DNA of 64,000 bases, from contig NZ_AP025516.1 of assembly GCF_023169885.1 (NCBI RefSeq), positions 2,076,501 to 2,140,500 on the forward strand. The letters are read 5' to 3'. The notes beneath the pieces were generated by a model. It worked only from the letters and a program-made list of their open reading frames with translations, did not search any database and was not told where the DNA came from. Origin of the DNA: Desulfofustis limnaeus. GTDB lineage: Bacteria; Desulfobacterota; Desulfobulbia; Desulfobulbales; Desulfocapsaceae. Position numbers and translations under genes: made by a program. The stretch's first letter is position 1. Every line of letters starts with the position of its first letter. Shown piece after piece: positions 8,723 through 17,931 of the stretch.

Positions 8723-9202
8723 ATGCAGCTACTGGCCAGACATCTGATTCTCGTCTCCGCCGAGAGCGAGAGCGATGCGGAAACGAGAATCAGGCATTTC
8801 TTTGACAATACGTCTCTCGTCCGCTACGATCGCATCTCCATCGCCGAACCGCCCGTGGCGGCAGCGGCAGAAAAGTTCCAGGAGCGACTGGACGAGGGGT
8901 TGGCGGAGAACCGCCGATTGTTGAAACAATTCATCGGGGAGTTGGGTACCGCCGGCTGCCAGTCCCGGCAGGACTTGGCAGAGTTGCCCCAGGGGTATCA
9001 AAGCAAGGTGCTCCATATCATCGCCCATTTTCTCGACGGGTTCATCGGCATCGATTCCGCCTTTTACAACCTGGTGGACGACAGCCACTGGCTGACTGAA
9101 CAAACTGAAAAAGCCATCCAAGATCAGCCCGATCGTTTTTGGCTCTTTTCTCTGGAAGGCTTTGCCGCCAAGCCGGAGACAGCGGTATTGCTGCACCGTT
9201 GA
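8723..9202 (+). CDS. Conserved hypothetical protein beside fprA
   Basis: A 159-residue soluble, mostly helical acidic protein (for example AAAAEKFQERLDEGLAENRR) with a hydrophobic aromatic middle (HIIAHFLDGFIGIDSAFYN). It has no cofactor motif and no signal peptide that I can see. It begins 35 bp after the flavodiiron stop and is followed 60 bp later by the rhodanese-ferritin gene, so it is probably cotranscribed. No convincing Shine-Dalgarno precedes its ATG. I do not recognise the family; the location points to a role in oxygen or sulfur handling. Confidence 0.7.
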   Translation: MQLLARHLILVSAESESDAETRIRHFFDNTSLVRYDRISIAEPPVAAAAEKFQERLDEGLAENRRLLKQFIGELGTAGCQSRQDLAELPQGYQSKVLHIIAHFLDGFIGIDSAFYNLVDDSHWLTEQTEKAIQDQPDRFWLFSLEGFAAKPETAVLLHR

Positions 9203-9261
9203 TCGGCTGCGAACGGCCGGATTATGCAACACGACGACTACTGCGACACAGGAACAACACT

Positions 9262-10080
9262 ATGAATTGGGAAACGTTCTTTGAAGACTCGGAAAACGTC
9301 ACCGCCGAGGAGACCCGGCAGTTCATCGAATCCGGAGAGCCGGACCGCTACCAGTTGGTCGACGTCCGTCAACCGAAGGAGTACGAACAATTCCATCTGC
9401 CGGGAGCCATTTTGTTGCCTCTGGCTGAACTGTCATCCCGGACCGGCGAGCTGAATCGTGACAAACCGACCATCGTCTACTGCCGCAGCGGTGTGCGCAG
9501 CAGAGCCGGTTGCCAGATCCTCGCCCAGGCAGGAATCAAATATGTCTTCAACATGACCGGCGGCATTCTCGGCTGGCAAGGGGTCCATGCCGAAGGTGAC
9601 GCCGAGGCCGGGCTCGAATTTTTCGCCAACGGCAATTTTCCGACAACCTTCGAACTGGCCTACCAGATGGAAGACGGGCTACGCCGGTTTTACCGGGCCC
9701 TGGCCGAACAGGCCTCCCTGGCCACGGAACGGGACATGCTGCTGCAGTTAGCCGGGTTCGAGGATGGGCATATGGCGCGGCTCCAGGAAAAATACCTGCA
9801 GAGTGGCGGCATCACGCCGCTGAACACCATGGAGGGCGGTTTCAACATCGCAGAAATGATCGACATCTTCGGCGGCCAGCTGAGCTCGGTCGAGGATGTT
9901 CTGCAATTGGGCATGAAGATGGAAGCCCAAGCCTTCGACCTCTACCAACGGCTGGCGCGCAAATATCACAACGATGTTGCCGGCGCTTTCTACCGTGACA
10001 TGGCCAAGGACGAACACAATCACCTGCTGCAGCTCTCCCGAGAGCTTGACCGTATCCTCAGCGAAGCCCAGAACGGCTGA
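9262..10080 (+). CDS. Rhodanese fused to ferritin-like domain
   Basis: A 272-residue fusion. Residues about 10-115 form a rhodanese domain, with active-site loop YCRSGVRSRAG (catalytic Cys in CRSGVR) and the typical LVDVRQPKEYEQFHLPGA start. Residues about 130-270 form a ferritin/rubrerythrin-like four-helix domain, with Glu and His candidates for a diiron site in MEDGLRRFYRAL, FEDGHMARL, MEAQAFDLYQRL and DEHNHLLQL. It lacks a rubredoxin domain. The likely role is sulfane-sulfur transfer coupled to peroxide or redox chemistry; that coupling is inference. AGGAACA precedes the ATG. It is flanked by another rhodanese gene. Confidence 0.85.
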   Translation: MNWETFFEDSENVTAEETRQFIESGEPDRYQLVDVRQPKEYEQFHLPGAILLPLAELSSRTGELNRDKPTIVYCRSGVRSRAGCQILAQAGIKYVFNMTGGILGWQGVHAEGDAEAGLEFFANGNFPTTFELAYQMEDGLRRFYRALAEQASLATERDMLLQLAGFEDGHMARLQEKYLQSGGITPLNTMEGGFNIAEMIDIFGGQLSSVEDVLQLGMKMEAQAFDLYQRLARKYHNDVAGAFYRDMAKDEHNHLLQLSRELDRILSEAQNG

Positions 10081-10102
10081 GACCACCCCGAAGGAGATGG
10101 CA

Positions 10103-11260
10103 ATGGCACTTTTTTCCTACCAGGCAAGCGACCTGTTTCAATGGATCGCCGGCAAATCCGACTTCGTCCTGCTCGACGTCCGTAACAAGGTGGATTTTGA
10201 ACGATTCAAGGTTGAAGGACCGTACCCGTTCACCATGATGAACATCTCCTATTTCGATTTCATGGAGATAGAGGATGAGTGCGTCGGCCGCCTCCCCGCC
10301 AAGAACACCCCCATCCGCATCGTCTGCGCCAAAGAGGGCTCGGCTCAGTACGTGGCCGAGATCCTGGAAAAACACGGTTTCATCGATGTGGGTTTTCTGG
10401 CCGGTGGCATCAAATCCTGGGGCAATCTGCTGGTCCCCAAACGGCTCTCTCTCGGTCCAGGCTACGAGTTCTACCAATTCATCCGCCCCGGCAAAGGTTC
10501 GTGCAGCTACGGCCTGGTGGCCGGTGAGCAGATGATGCTCATTGACCCGTCCCGCAACATCGAATTCTACCGGGACTTCGCCGATGACCACAACTGCCGT
10601 ATTGTCCAAACCGCGGAGACTCACCTGCAGGCCGATTACATCGCCGGCAGCCGGTTACTCAGCGAACAGACCGGCGCCCGGATCTTTGCCAACGAAAACG
10701 ACTTCAAGGAGGCCAAGATCCCCTATATCCCGCTGCAGAACGATGCCGACATCGGTTTCGGCAACGGATGCCCGACCATCACCGTGCGCTTCGCCCCCGG
10801 CCACACCCCGGGTTCCACCATGTTCCTCATCGACAGCAGGTATCTCATTGCCGGCGATACCGTCTTCATCAAGTCCATCGGCCGCCCCGACCTCGGCGGC
10901 AAGGTCGACGAGTGGTCCGACTATCTCTTCGACACTATCAGAAAAGTGGCGGCCATGGACGGTTCGACGACCATTCTACCGGCTCACTTCATCGACTGGA
11001 GCGAAGCGAACAACAAACTCACCTTCGCCGAACCGCTGGACAAGGTTCGCTCCTACAACAAAGACATTTACGCCATCGACAACAAGGACGATTTTCTCGC
11101 CTTCATCAAGGCCAATATGCGTGAGCAACCACCCGAATATGCGACCATTCGGCTGGTCAACGCCAACCTTAAACAGGTCGACGACGAAGAGGCGGAAGTC
11201 CTCGACTTGGGCAAAAACGAATGCGCCGCTTCCGCTTACGCGGCCCAGCAAAAAGCATAA
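10103..11260 (+). CDS. Rhodanese–metallo-beta-lactamase fusion, altered ligands
   Basis: A 385-residue protein with an N-terminal rhodanese domain (Cys75 in VCAKEGS) and a metallo-beta-lactamase domain (about 125-300) like persulfide dioxygenases. The ligand set is partly changed. The usual THxHADH is THLQADY here (His174, Gln176, Asp178, Tyr179), while His234 (PGHTPG), Asp252 (GDTVF) and the late LPAHF histidine remain. It may bind metal differently or have lost dioxygenase activity. A C-terminal extension (about 320-385) has no recognised domain. AAGGAG ends 6 nt before the chosen ATG. It follows the rhodanese-ferritin gene by 22 bp. Confidence 0.85.
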   Translation: MALFSYQASDLFQWIAGKSDFVLLDVRNKVDFERFKVEGPYPFTMMNISYFDFMEIEDECVGRLPAKNTPIRIVCAKEGSAQYVAEILEKHGFIDVGFLAGGIKSWGNLLVPKRLSLGPGYEFYQFIRPGKGSCSYGLVAGEQMMLIDPSRNIEFYRDFADDHNCRIVQTAETHLQADYIAGSRLLSEQTGARIFANENDFKEAKIPYIPLQNDADIGFGNGCPTITVRFAPGHTPGSTMFLIDSRYLIAGDTVFIKSIGRPDLGGKVDEWSDYLFDTIRKVAAMDGSTTILPAHFIDWSEANNKLTFAEPLDKVRSYNKDIYAIDNKDDFLAFIKANMREQPPEYATIRLVNANLKQVDDEEAEVLDLGKNECAASAYAAQQKA

Positions 11261-11336
11261 CGGGAACCTCAAGCGAAACCAAGCATATCCGGACCCGCAG
11301 GGGTGACCAGAAAGGACATCCTGCGGCATTGAACTC

Positions 11337-11609
11337 ATGAGCATCACTGTCGACAAACCCTGCATCTGCGGCAAGCAGCATCGGACCCTCATCTTTCGGG
11401 CAGGGATGCCGATCGAAGTCGTCGACCGCGTCTACTGTCCCACCTGCATCGAACAGGGCCTGAAAAACGGCGAAGCGTTCCCTGTTCGGGGCGGCTGGTA
11501 TCTCCATTTCAACCTGGATGTGGCTCGGATGTTCGCCATGGCCAAGCTCGGAATCGACCCGGCCCTGGTCAACCCCGGCTTCATCATCGACGGCGGCTAC
11601 GTCGACTGA
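11337..11609 (+). CDS. Small zinc-ribbon-like conserved protein
   Basis: A 90-residue protein with two cysteine pairs, CICGK at residues about 9-13 and CPTC at about 34-37, spaced as in a zinc ribbon. A hydrophobic/aromatic C-terminal part follows (GGWYLHFNLDVARMF). No clear Shine-Dalgarno is seen. It sits 76 bp after the rhodanese-MBL gene and 46 bp before a methyltransferase gene on the same strand, so it probably belongs to that transcript. I do not recognise the family. Confidence 0.65.
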   Translation: MSITVDKPCICGKQHRTLIFRAGMPIEVVDRVYCPTCIEQGLKNGEAFPVRGGWYLHFNLDVARMFAMAKLGIDPALVNPGFIIDGGYVD

Positions 11610-11655
11610 AACGGCGCGCCATCCTCTCGCGGCGCCCGTTGAGAGCCTTTCGGCC

Positions 11656-12459
11656 ATGCAGACAGACGACGCGACCGGCAACGAACGAGAACCCGTAGAA
11701 CACTTTGAACCGCTGCCGGCCGGACTTGCCGCCACCTTTTACCGGCTGGCAACACCCCACCAGCGCGACGGCCTCTATTATCGGCGGGTCCTGACCGAAC
11801 ACCGCTGCCACCGGGTCCTGGAACTCGGCTGCGGCACCGGCCGCATCAGCGACTACCTGACCCGTTCCGGCTTTGCCGTGGTCGGTATCGACATCTCCCC
11901 GGCCATGCTCCAGGATGGCCGCAATCAGCGGCTCGCCCCGGTCGCCCAAATGGACATGTGCCGACTCGGCTTCCACAGCCGCTTCGATGCCGCGATCATC
12001 GCCTGGAACACCCTGAATCTGCTGGGCCGTAAGGCGGCAATTCGTTCCTGCCTGGAAGAGGTGCGTACGGTCCTGGCCCCCGGCGGTCTGCTGCTCCTGC
12101 ACCTGTTCGTCCCGGATCAGAACCTCATCGATCACCCCGGACAGCGCTTCTTCCAATTTTCCCTGTTCGATCTGCCCGCCGGCGGCAGACTGATCAAGGA
12201 AACCCTGCGCAGCTACGATCCTTCCGCTCACTCCCTGCTACTCGAGGAACGCTACAAACTGCGCTTTCTCCCCAACGGCAGGGCCAACGAGAATTACCGC
12301 CACGACCTCCACCTGGCCGCCTTTCCGGCCGATACCTGGCTCTCCCTGCTACACACCACCGGGTTTACCGTCCACCATCGACAGGCATCATTCGAAGAAC
12401 AATCCACCACCCATACCCAACCATCAATACTTCTCATCATCGCGCAATGCGCCACCTGA
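11656..12459 (+). CDS. Class I SAM-dependent methyltransferase
   Basis: A 267-residue Rossmann-fold methyltransferase. SAM-binding motif I is VLELGCGTGRISDYL, followed by the acidic motif VVGIDIS and the post-motif ALAPGGLLLLHLF-like strand (LAPGGLLLLHL). The C-terminal half is a beta-rich variable region. The substrate is unknown. The ATG at 11656 was chosen because methyltransferase homology begins soon after it and the longer frame overlaps the upstream gene in an unlikely composition. It is the last gene of the plus-strand set, and repeat copy B follows 85 bp later. Confidence 0.8.
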   Translation: MQTDDATGNEREPVEHFEPLPAGLAATFYRLATPHQRDGLYYRRVLTEHRCHRVLELGCGTGRISDYLTRSGFAVVGIDISPAMLQDGRNQRLAPVAQMDMCRLGFHSRFDAAIIAWNTLNLLGRKAAIRSCLEEVRTVLAPGGLLLLHLFVPDQNLIDHPGQRFFQFSLFDLPAGGRLIKETLRSYDPSAHSLLLEERYKLRFLPNGRANENYRHDLHLAAFPADTWLSLLHTTGFTVHHRQASFEEQSTTHTQPSILLIIAQCAT

Positions 12460-12544
12460 ACATCACTCCCCCAATCCATGCCAGGAGCGCCCACGGTAGG
12501 CGATGCCGGAGACACCTCATGTAGACCCGCCACGGTAAAAAAAT

Positions 12545-12809
12545 GGTTCATCCGACTCAAGCGTACATCTCTGCAACCGGGGAGGCGTTAGGCATCGATG
12601 CGAAACGGTTCACGGAGGCCCGCCGGCGCGCCACCGCTGGTCCGCAGGGTTGCGGACCAGACCGCCGCACGTGACAGCAGGCCACGGACGGCCTGTGTGT
12701 CAGCCGTGCCGTGACGGTGATGAGGTCGAAGAGCAGCATGTGGAAGCAATGCTCTTCGCTGGGTTCTTTGCCGGCAACTCAAAAAAAGTTCGCTCAATCC
12801 GGATGACCC
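12545..12809 (+). repeat. Dispersed palindromic repeat, copy B
   Basis: This copy has terminal inverted repeats GGTTCATCCGACTCAAGCG.. and, from the other end, GGGTCATCCGGATTGAGCG... Between them lie the two arms and the central hairpins (GGTCCGC..GCGGACC and the GACAGCAGGCCACGG / GGCCTGTGTGTC palindrome). It is in plus orientation like copy C. It lies between the methyltransferase gene and the 3' end of the split oxidase gene and fills most of the 380-bp gap. Confidence 0.82.
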
Positions 12810-13419
12810 GCTTTTTTCTCCTATGACCCCGATTTTGTTCATTTCGGGGTTATGTTCAATAGCCCGGGGAAAAGATTTTCTGGATCGTATGCGGCCTTAA
12901 CAGATTGTAACCGCGGCAAGTTTTCCCCATAGGCGCCACGCAGCATTTCATCGATATCCTCGACATAGCCAGGGAAGTTCAGGTGATTGCCTCCCGATGA
13001 GAAGGGTTTAAGCGCCGTATGCAGGTTGCGGGCCCAGGCGATATTGGCTTCCGAATCAGTCTGGACACTCCAATTCGCCTCGATGCCAACCAGGAATGGA
13101 TGTCGCCGATTATAGAACGCGGTTGCATCCTGTGCTACGCGAGCGGAAGCTCCACCGAGAAACCAGACATCGATTGAGGATTCGGCCGATGGTCGGTTGC
13201 GCGTGTACTCTTCGAGAACAGACATGCATTCATCGTCCAGTCGTTCGAGATAGATCGATTTCCAATAGTAGTACTTTCCGTCAGGATAGTCCTCGTCGAG
13301 CAATCGCTGAACGTCCTTCCACCCCATGTCGGCACTCAGATCAGCGATCGGTTCGCAAATCGTCCGCAACGGGGCGATAACCTCCTGGGCGTGCTCCGGT
13401 GAACCGCTATAGCAGCCTA

Positions 13420-14669
13420 GTATAAAGTTCTCTATATAACGTTACATTTGTTTGTCATCGTGTTACATTCCTTCTTGGGCTATAATCAACCAAGGAGGAG
13501 TGCAATGCGCAACCAGAAGCCGGATTTGGTTCTTGCCGACAGCGACCGGCAAGAACTCGACAAAATCAGCCGGAGCCGGACCGAGCCGGCAAGCCGTGTT
13601 CAGCGAGCCACGATACTTCTGATGTATGCCAGCGGAACCACCATTACGGCAATTACCAAGACGTTGGGCACCACCCGCCCGCTGGTGTATCGAACCGTCG
13701 ATAAAGCCTTGGCCTTTGGGCCGTTGGCCTCGCTTGACGATATGAAGCGTTCCGGCAGAAGTCGTGTCATCGATGACGCGGCGAAGAGCTGGGTTATTTC
13801 TTTGGCTTGCCAGCGACCGACCGAACGTGGCTATGCCGCCGAAACCTGGACCTACAGCAGTCTCGTCACGCATATCAGGACCCATGCCGACCGGAGCGGG
13901 CACCACTGCTTGAAGAAAGTGAGCAGGAGCAAGGTTCATGATATTCTGACCGAAGGAGACATTCGCCCACATAAAATCAGCTATTATCTGGAGCAGCGGG
14001 ACCCTCAGTTTGAGGAGAAAATGATCGACGTCCTCTGTGTCTACAAGGACGTGGAAATGATCAATCAGTCTCCTGACAGTACCCAGAATCGGGAATCAAC
14101 CACCGTGTCATACGACGAGAAACCGGGCATTCAAGCCATCAAAAATATTGCTGCCCAACTCCGACCGGTACCGGGAAAGCACTCGACCATCGGCCGTGAT
14201 TATGAATACAAACGCTTGGGCACCGTCTCCTTGCTCGGCGGTATTGATCTCCATACCGGCAGGGTTCATGCACTGGTCAAAGACCGCCATCGGAGTCGCG
14301 AGTTTGTTGAGTTTCTTGATCTGATTGATGGCAGGTACCCGGAAGACTGGGTAATCAGGATTGTTTTGGATAACCATTCTGCTCATGTGTCAAAAGAAAC
14401 GCAACGATATCTTCAGTCACGACCGAACCGGTTTCATTTTGTTTTCACACCGAAACATGGCTCCTGGCTCAACCTGATCGAATCGTTTTTCAGCAAGATT
14501 GCCCGATCCTTTCTCCGCCATATCCGCGTTGATTCAAAGCAAGAACTCGTGGAGCGTATTTACCAGGGGATCGAGGAAATCAACAAGGACCCCGTGGTCT
14601 TCCGGTGGCGGTATAAAATGGAAGAAATTGCCACCGCATAAACGTAATGTTATTTTGCGAACGAACTAC
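13420..14669 (+). mobile_element. IS630-family insertion sequence, complete
   Basis: A 1250-bp element bounded by TA dinucleotides (13418-13419 and 14670-14671), the target duplication typical of IS630/Tc1-mariner elements. The ends are imperfect 26-bp inverted repeats: GTATAAAGTTC..AACGTTAC at the left and GTAGTTCGTTC..AACATTAC read inward from the right, identical at 18 of 26 positions. It carries one intact transposase gene and lies antisense to the oxidase gene it interrupts. Confidence 0.93.
13505..14641 (+). CDS. IS630-family transposase
   Basis: A 378-residue transposase. The N-terminal third is a helix-turn-helix region (TTITAITKTLGTTRPLVYRT). The catalytic domain has the DDE triad: Asp in SYDEKPGI, Asp in IVLDNHSAH and Glu in SWLNLIESFFSK. 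The start at 13505 follows a strong AAGGAGGAG site. The gene ends 28 bp before the right terminus of the element and appears intact, so the element may still be mobile. Confidence 0.93.
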   Translation: MRNQKPDLVLADSDRQELDKISRSRTEPASRVQRATILLMYASGTTITAITKTLGTTRPLVYRTVDKALAFGPLASLDDMKRSGRSRVIDDAAKSWVISLACQRPTERGYAAETWTYSSLVTHIRTHADRSGHHCLKKVSRSKVHDILTEGDIRPHKISYYLEQRDPQFEEKMIDVLCVYKDVEMINQSPDSTQNRESTTVSYDEKPGIQAIKNIAAQLRPVPGKHSTIGRDYEYKRLGTVSLLGGIDLHTGRVHALVKDRHRSREFVEFLDLIDGRYPEDWVIRIVLDNHSAHVSKETQRYLQSRPNRFHFVFTPKHGSWLNLIESFFSKIARSFLRHIRVDSKQELVERIYQGIEEINKDPVVFRWRYKMEEIATA

Positions 14670-15518
14670 TAGCAGGATGACCACCGGTTTCCCCTGATGG
14701 TTTTTCGGAACCTCTGGTAGTGGGGGCCCGCTCCAGTAAACACCAAGCACCATCAGATCGTCAGGAGCAGCAGCCATGTACTTTTGACAGGCGGTCATAA
14801 CCTCCCGAGCATTTTCCATGGCATATATCGGCATGGAGATGGAAACCTGCCGTCCAATGGGGTGCAGCCTGAACTCGAACTGTGTTGCTACCCCGAAGTT
14901 TCCACCGCCGCCGCGCAAAGCCCAGAACAAATCGGGATGTTCATCCGCCGAAGTCCTGAGCATCTTACCGTCGGCAGTGACGATTTCTATGGCGTGCAGG
15001 TTGTCGATGGACAGCCCGTGCTTCCTCATCAGCCAGCCGGTACCTCCGTGCAGGGTCAAACCGGCAACTCCGGTCTCCGAAACCACGCCAACCGGCGCGG
15101 CTAGACCAAACGCGACCGTCTCGTGGTCGAGATCGCCAAGCCTGGCGCCGGCTTCGACCCGGGCAATCCGTGCATGAGGATCAACATGGACACTACGCAT
15201 CTGTGAAACATCGATAACCACACCGCCGTCATTCACGGACGCCCCTGAGACATTATGGCCACCGGCCCGAACGGAGAACAGCAGGCCGTGGTCGCGAACG
15301 AAATCGACAGAGGCCATAACATCGGCGGTACCATGACAGCGAACGATCATCGCTGGTTTTTTATCAATCGATCCGTTCCAAACCTTCCGCGCCACTTCAT
15401 ATTCAGGGCTTTCATTCAAGAGGAGAGACCCACGAAGCTTCCTGCTGAATTCATCGATCGTTTCCTGGTGTATGTGGATCGGATTTCCTCGTCGGTTTTT
15501 CAGTTCAAGGGTGCTCAT

Positions 15519-15923
15519 TATACACCTCTTTTTTGCTAGGTTTACTTTGCAGATCTGTGTGGAGTTTTTTTCAATGAGTCTTGCAGATCTGGGTGAATAT
15601 GGAAAGACTATAAGAGCGCCTGACGCTATATCAACCAGCACCCCTTGATGAATATGAATACCGCTGATTGTTCCCGATCATCCACCGATTTGAAACGGGG
15701 GTATATCCTTCAGCTATTCTTCCATTAAGGTGTTAGAAGTGAGTCGACGCACGGTCGTAAAGGAGAGCTCCCTAAACTCTTTTCCAACGATGAACGAACC
15801 AATCCACTGCCTCAAGACACTTGACCACGTGATGCTCCGCTGAAATCGTCTCATCCAGATGGATGAATGATCGACTGCGCAGGCGGCGGCCAACGGCTTG
15901 GAGGGTGGATTGCGTGCGCAGGT
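15519..15923. other. Gap between oxidase and hcp with coding remnant
   Basis: No intact gene. On the minus strand a frame from about 15930 to 15769 reads ..FIHLDETISAEHHVV.. then ..CLEAVDWFVHRWKRV and a stop. It has coding-like composition but no start and no recognised family. It begins exactly where the half repeat copy D stops matching the other repeats, so it is probably a gene fragment joined to, or inserted in, the repeat. Confidence 0.4.
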
Positions 15924-16002
15924 CGAAGGCAGTGTTTGGAGCCGATGCCCTTCGTGAGTTCTCTGCCGGTAGTTCAAAAAAGCACGCTCACTCCGGATGA
16001 AC
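15924..16002 (+). repeat. Dispersed palindromic repeat, half copy D
   Basis: Only the right arm and right terminus of the repeat family are present (GTTTGGAGCCGATGCCCTTCG.. to AAAAAAGCACGCTCACTCCG.. and GGATGAACC). The left half is replaced by unrelated sequence. The repeat ends 26 bp before the HcpR-like site of hcp. Confidence 0.7.
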
Positions 16003-16028
16003 CTTATTTTTTAACTTTTTTCTGGCCA

Positions 16029-16042
16029 TTGACCTAGGTCAA
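16029..16042 (+). promoter_or_regulatory. HcpR-like operator of hcp
   Basis: TTGACCTAGGTCAA is a perfect palindrome and fits the TTGACC-N2-GGTCAA motif known for HcpR, a CRP/FNR-family regulator of hcp and frdX in anaerobic deltaproteobacteria. A TATCAT -10 box at 16065-16070 places the site centre near -41, the standard activator position. Confidence 0.8.
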
Positions 16043-16145
16043 AGAAAACCTGGCGACGACAGGCTATCATCTCTCCAACAAGCAACGATGAGGCCACATT
16101 CCTCATAGCGGTTCAACCGAAAAAAAAATGAAAGGAGGTAGCTCC

Positions 16146-17780
16146 ATGTTTTGTAACCAGTGTGAACAGACTGCCAAGGGCATCGGATGTGAGAAAGTCG
16201 GTGTGTGCGGCAAGAGCGAAAACGTCGCCGGCTTGCAGGATCTTCTGACCCACGCCGTTCAGGGTCTGGCCATTGTCGCCACGGCCGCCCGCAAGGTGAA
16301 TGTCGCCGATCCGGCGGTCGATCAATTCATCGTCGAAGCGACCTTTGCCTGCCTGACCAACGTCGACTTCGACCCGGCCCGCTTCGAAACTTGGATCCGC
16401 AAGGCTGTCGAGCTGCGCAACGATCTCAGGACCCGAGCCGAAGCAGCCGGCGCCACCATCGACAGCACGGCCGCCGCCCTGACCTACCTCCCGGCCGTCG
16501 ACCGGGCCGGACTGGAAGCCCAAGGAGCCGCCCTCAACCTTATCCAGTCTCTGGATCCCAACGAAGATCTGCGCTCGCTCAAGCAGATCGCCCTGTACGG
16601 CCTGCGCGGCCTGGCCGCTTACACTGACCACGCCGCCATCCTGGGCAAGAAGGACGATGCGGTCTACGCCTTCATCGAACAGGCCCTGGCCGATCTGACC
16701 CGCACCGACCTCGGTCTCAACGACCTGATCGCCCTGGTCCTCAAATGCGGTGAAGTCAACCTCAAGGCCATGGAACTGCTCGATGCCGGCAACACCGGCA
16801 CCTATGGTCACCCGGTGCCGACCCCGGTACCGCTCGGTCACAAGGCCGGCAAGGCAATCCTCGTCTCCGGTCACGACCTGCGCGATCTACACCTGCTGCT
16901 CGAGCAGACCAAGGATAAGGGCATCCACGTTTACACCCATGGAGAAATGCTGCCCTGCCACGGCTATCCGGAATTGAAAAAATATCCGCACTTCTACGGC
17001 CATTACGGTACCGCCTGGCAGAACCAGCAGAAAGAGTTCGCCGAGTTCCCCGGCGCCATTCTGTTCACCACCAACTGCATCCAGAAACCGCGCGAATCCT
17101 ATCAGGACAACGTCTTTACCACCGGCCTGGTGGGTTGGCCCGGCCTCACCCATATCGGTGAGAACAAGGACTTCACGCCGGTGATCGAGCGGGCTCTGGC
17201 CCTGCCCGGTTTTCCGAGCGACGAGGAGCGCGGCGAGGTGCTGACCGGTTTTGCCCGCAACACCGTGCTCGGCGTCGCCGACAAGGTAATCGACGGCGTC
17301 AAGTCGGGCGCCATCAAGCATTTCTTCCTGGTCGGCGGCTGCGACGGCGCCAAGCCGGGCCGTAACTACTACACCGAGTTCGTCGAGCAGGTCCCCCAGG
17401 ACTGCATAGTGCTCACCCTGGCCTGCGGTAAGTTCCGCTTCTTCGACAAGAAACTCGGCGACATCGGCGGTATCCCGCGCCTTCTCGACGTCGGTCAATG
17501 CAACGATGCCTATTCGGCCATCCAGATCGCCGTTGCCCTGGCCAACGCCTTCAACTGCGGGGTCAACGACCTGCCGCTGTCGCTGGTCCTCAGCTGGTAC
17601 GAGCAGAAGGCAGTCATCATCCTGCTGACCCTGCTGCACCTGGGTATCAAGGATATCCGGCTCGGACCGTCCCTGCCGGCCTTCATCTCGCCCAACGTCC
17701 TCAACGTGCTGGTGGAAAACTTCTCCATCAAGCCGATCGCCGCGACGCCGCAGGAAGACCTGCAGGCTATCCTGGCCTGA
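16146..17780 (+). CDS. hcp: Hybrid-cluster protein (hydroxylamine reductase)
   Basis: A 544-residue hybrid-cluster protein of the usual length for the family. It handles nitric oxide/hydroxylamine stress and in anaerobes typically acts as an NO reductase or nitrosylase. The N-terminal cubane motif is Cys3-x2-Cys6-x8-Cys15-x5-Cys21, the class I spacing of strict anaerobes. Hybrid-cluster ligand regions are visible further on (for example HGEMLPCHGYPEL, TTNCIQKP, GGCDGAKPGR, LACGKFRF). ATG 16146 has AAAGGAGGT 7 nt before it. Its promoter carries an HcpR-like site. It is monocistronic with a hairpin after the stop. Confidence 0.96.
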   Translation: MFCNQCEQTAKGIGCEKVGVCGKSENVAGLQDLLTHAVQGLAIVATAARKVNVADPAVDQFIVEATFACLTNVDFDPARFETWIRKAVELRNDLRTRAEAAGATIDSTAAALTYLPAVDRAGLEAQGAALNLIQSLDPNEDLRSLKQIALYGLRGLAAYTDHAAILGKKDDAVYAFIEQALADLTRTDLGLNDLIALVLKCGEVNLKAMELLDAGNTGTYGHPVPTPVPLGHKAGKAILVSGHDLRDLHLLLEQTKDKGIHVYTHGEMLPCHGYPELKKYPHFYGHYGTAWQNQQKEFAEFPGAILFTTNCIQKPRESYQDNVFTTGLVGWPGLTHIGENKDFTPVIERALALPGFPSDEERGEVLTGFARNTVLGVADKVIDGVKSGAIKHFFLVGGCDGAKPGRNYYTEFVEQVPQDCIVLTLACGKFRFFDKKLGDIGGIPRLLDVGQCNDAYSAIQIAVALANAFNCGVNDLPLSLVLSWYEQKAVIILLTLLHLGIKDIRLGPSLPAFISPNVLNVLVENFSIKPIAATPQEDLQAILA

Positions 17781-17795
17781 TCGCTCCGCATCACC

Positions 17796-17827
17796 CCCCC
17801 GGCCATGCCAGCCTGCATGGCCGGGGG
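17796..17827 (+). terminator. Hairpin after hcp
   Basis: A 13-bp perfect stem (CCCCCGGCCATGC with its complement) and 6-nt loop begin 15 bp after the hcp stop. There is no T-tract, so it may be an RNA-stabilising or factor-dependent terminator rather than an intrinsic one. Confidence 0.5.
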
Positions 17828-17931
17828 CTGCCCTCCTCGAAATCCCTTGGCCGCCATGGAAAAAACGGCTACCCTGTCCGGAACAACGATTTGAGGGAAC
17901 CTTGAACCAATTCTTCCAGGGGTGACGGCAG

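Larger units (their letters stand above)
12839..15518 (-). pseudogene. FAD-linked oxidase gene split by IS630 element
   Basis: The coding sequence runs from ATG 15518 (GAGGTG 6 nt upstream) to 14672, is interrupted, and resumes at 13417 down to the stop at 12839. Removing the IS and one TA copy restores a 476-codon frame with no frameshift. The product would be a berberine-bridge-type FAD oxidase. The N-terminal FAD-binding block is VRAGGHNVSGAS (His for flavin attachment), with GVAGLTLHGGTGWL and LFWALRGGGGNFG. The C-terminal BBE block is NHLNFPGY with YDPENLFPG. As it stands it encodes a truncated protein of about 285 native residues. The insertion looks recent because both halves are undecayed. 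Confidence 0.92.

Noticed and set aside
12588-12842. Minus-strand frame in repeat B similar to one in repeat C (..AALRPHHRHGTADTQAV..)
   Set aside because: The similarity follows from the shared repeat DNA; the frame has no start signal and is Arg/Ala/His-rich as expected from GC-rich antisense.
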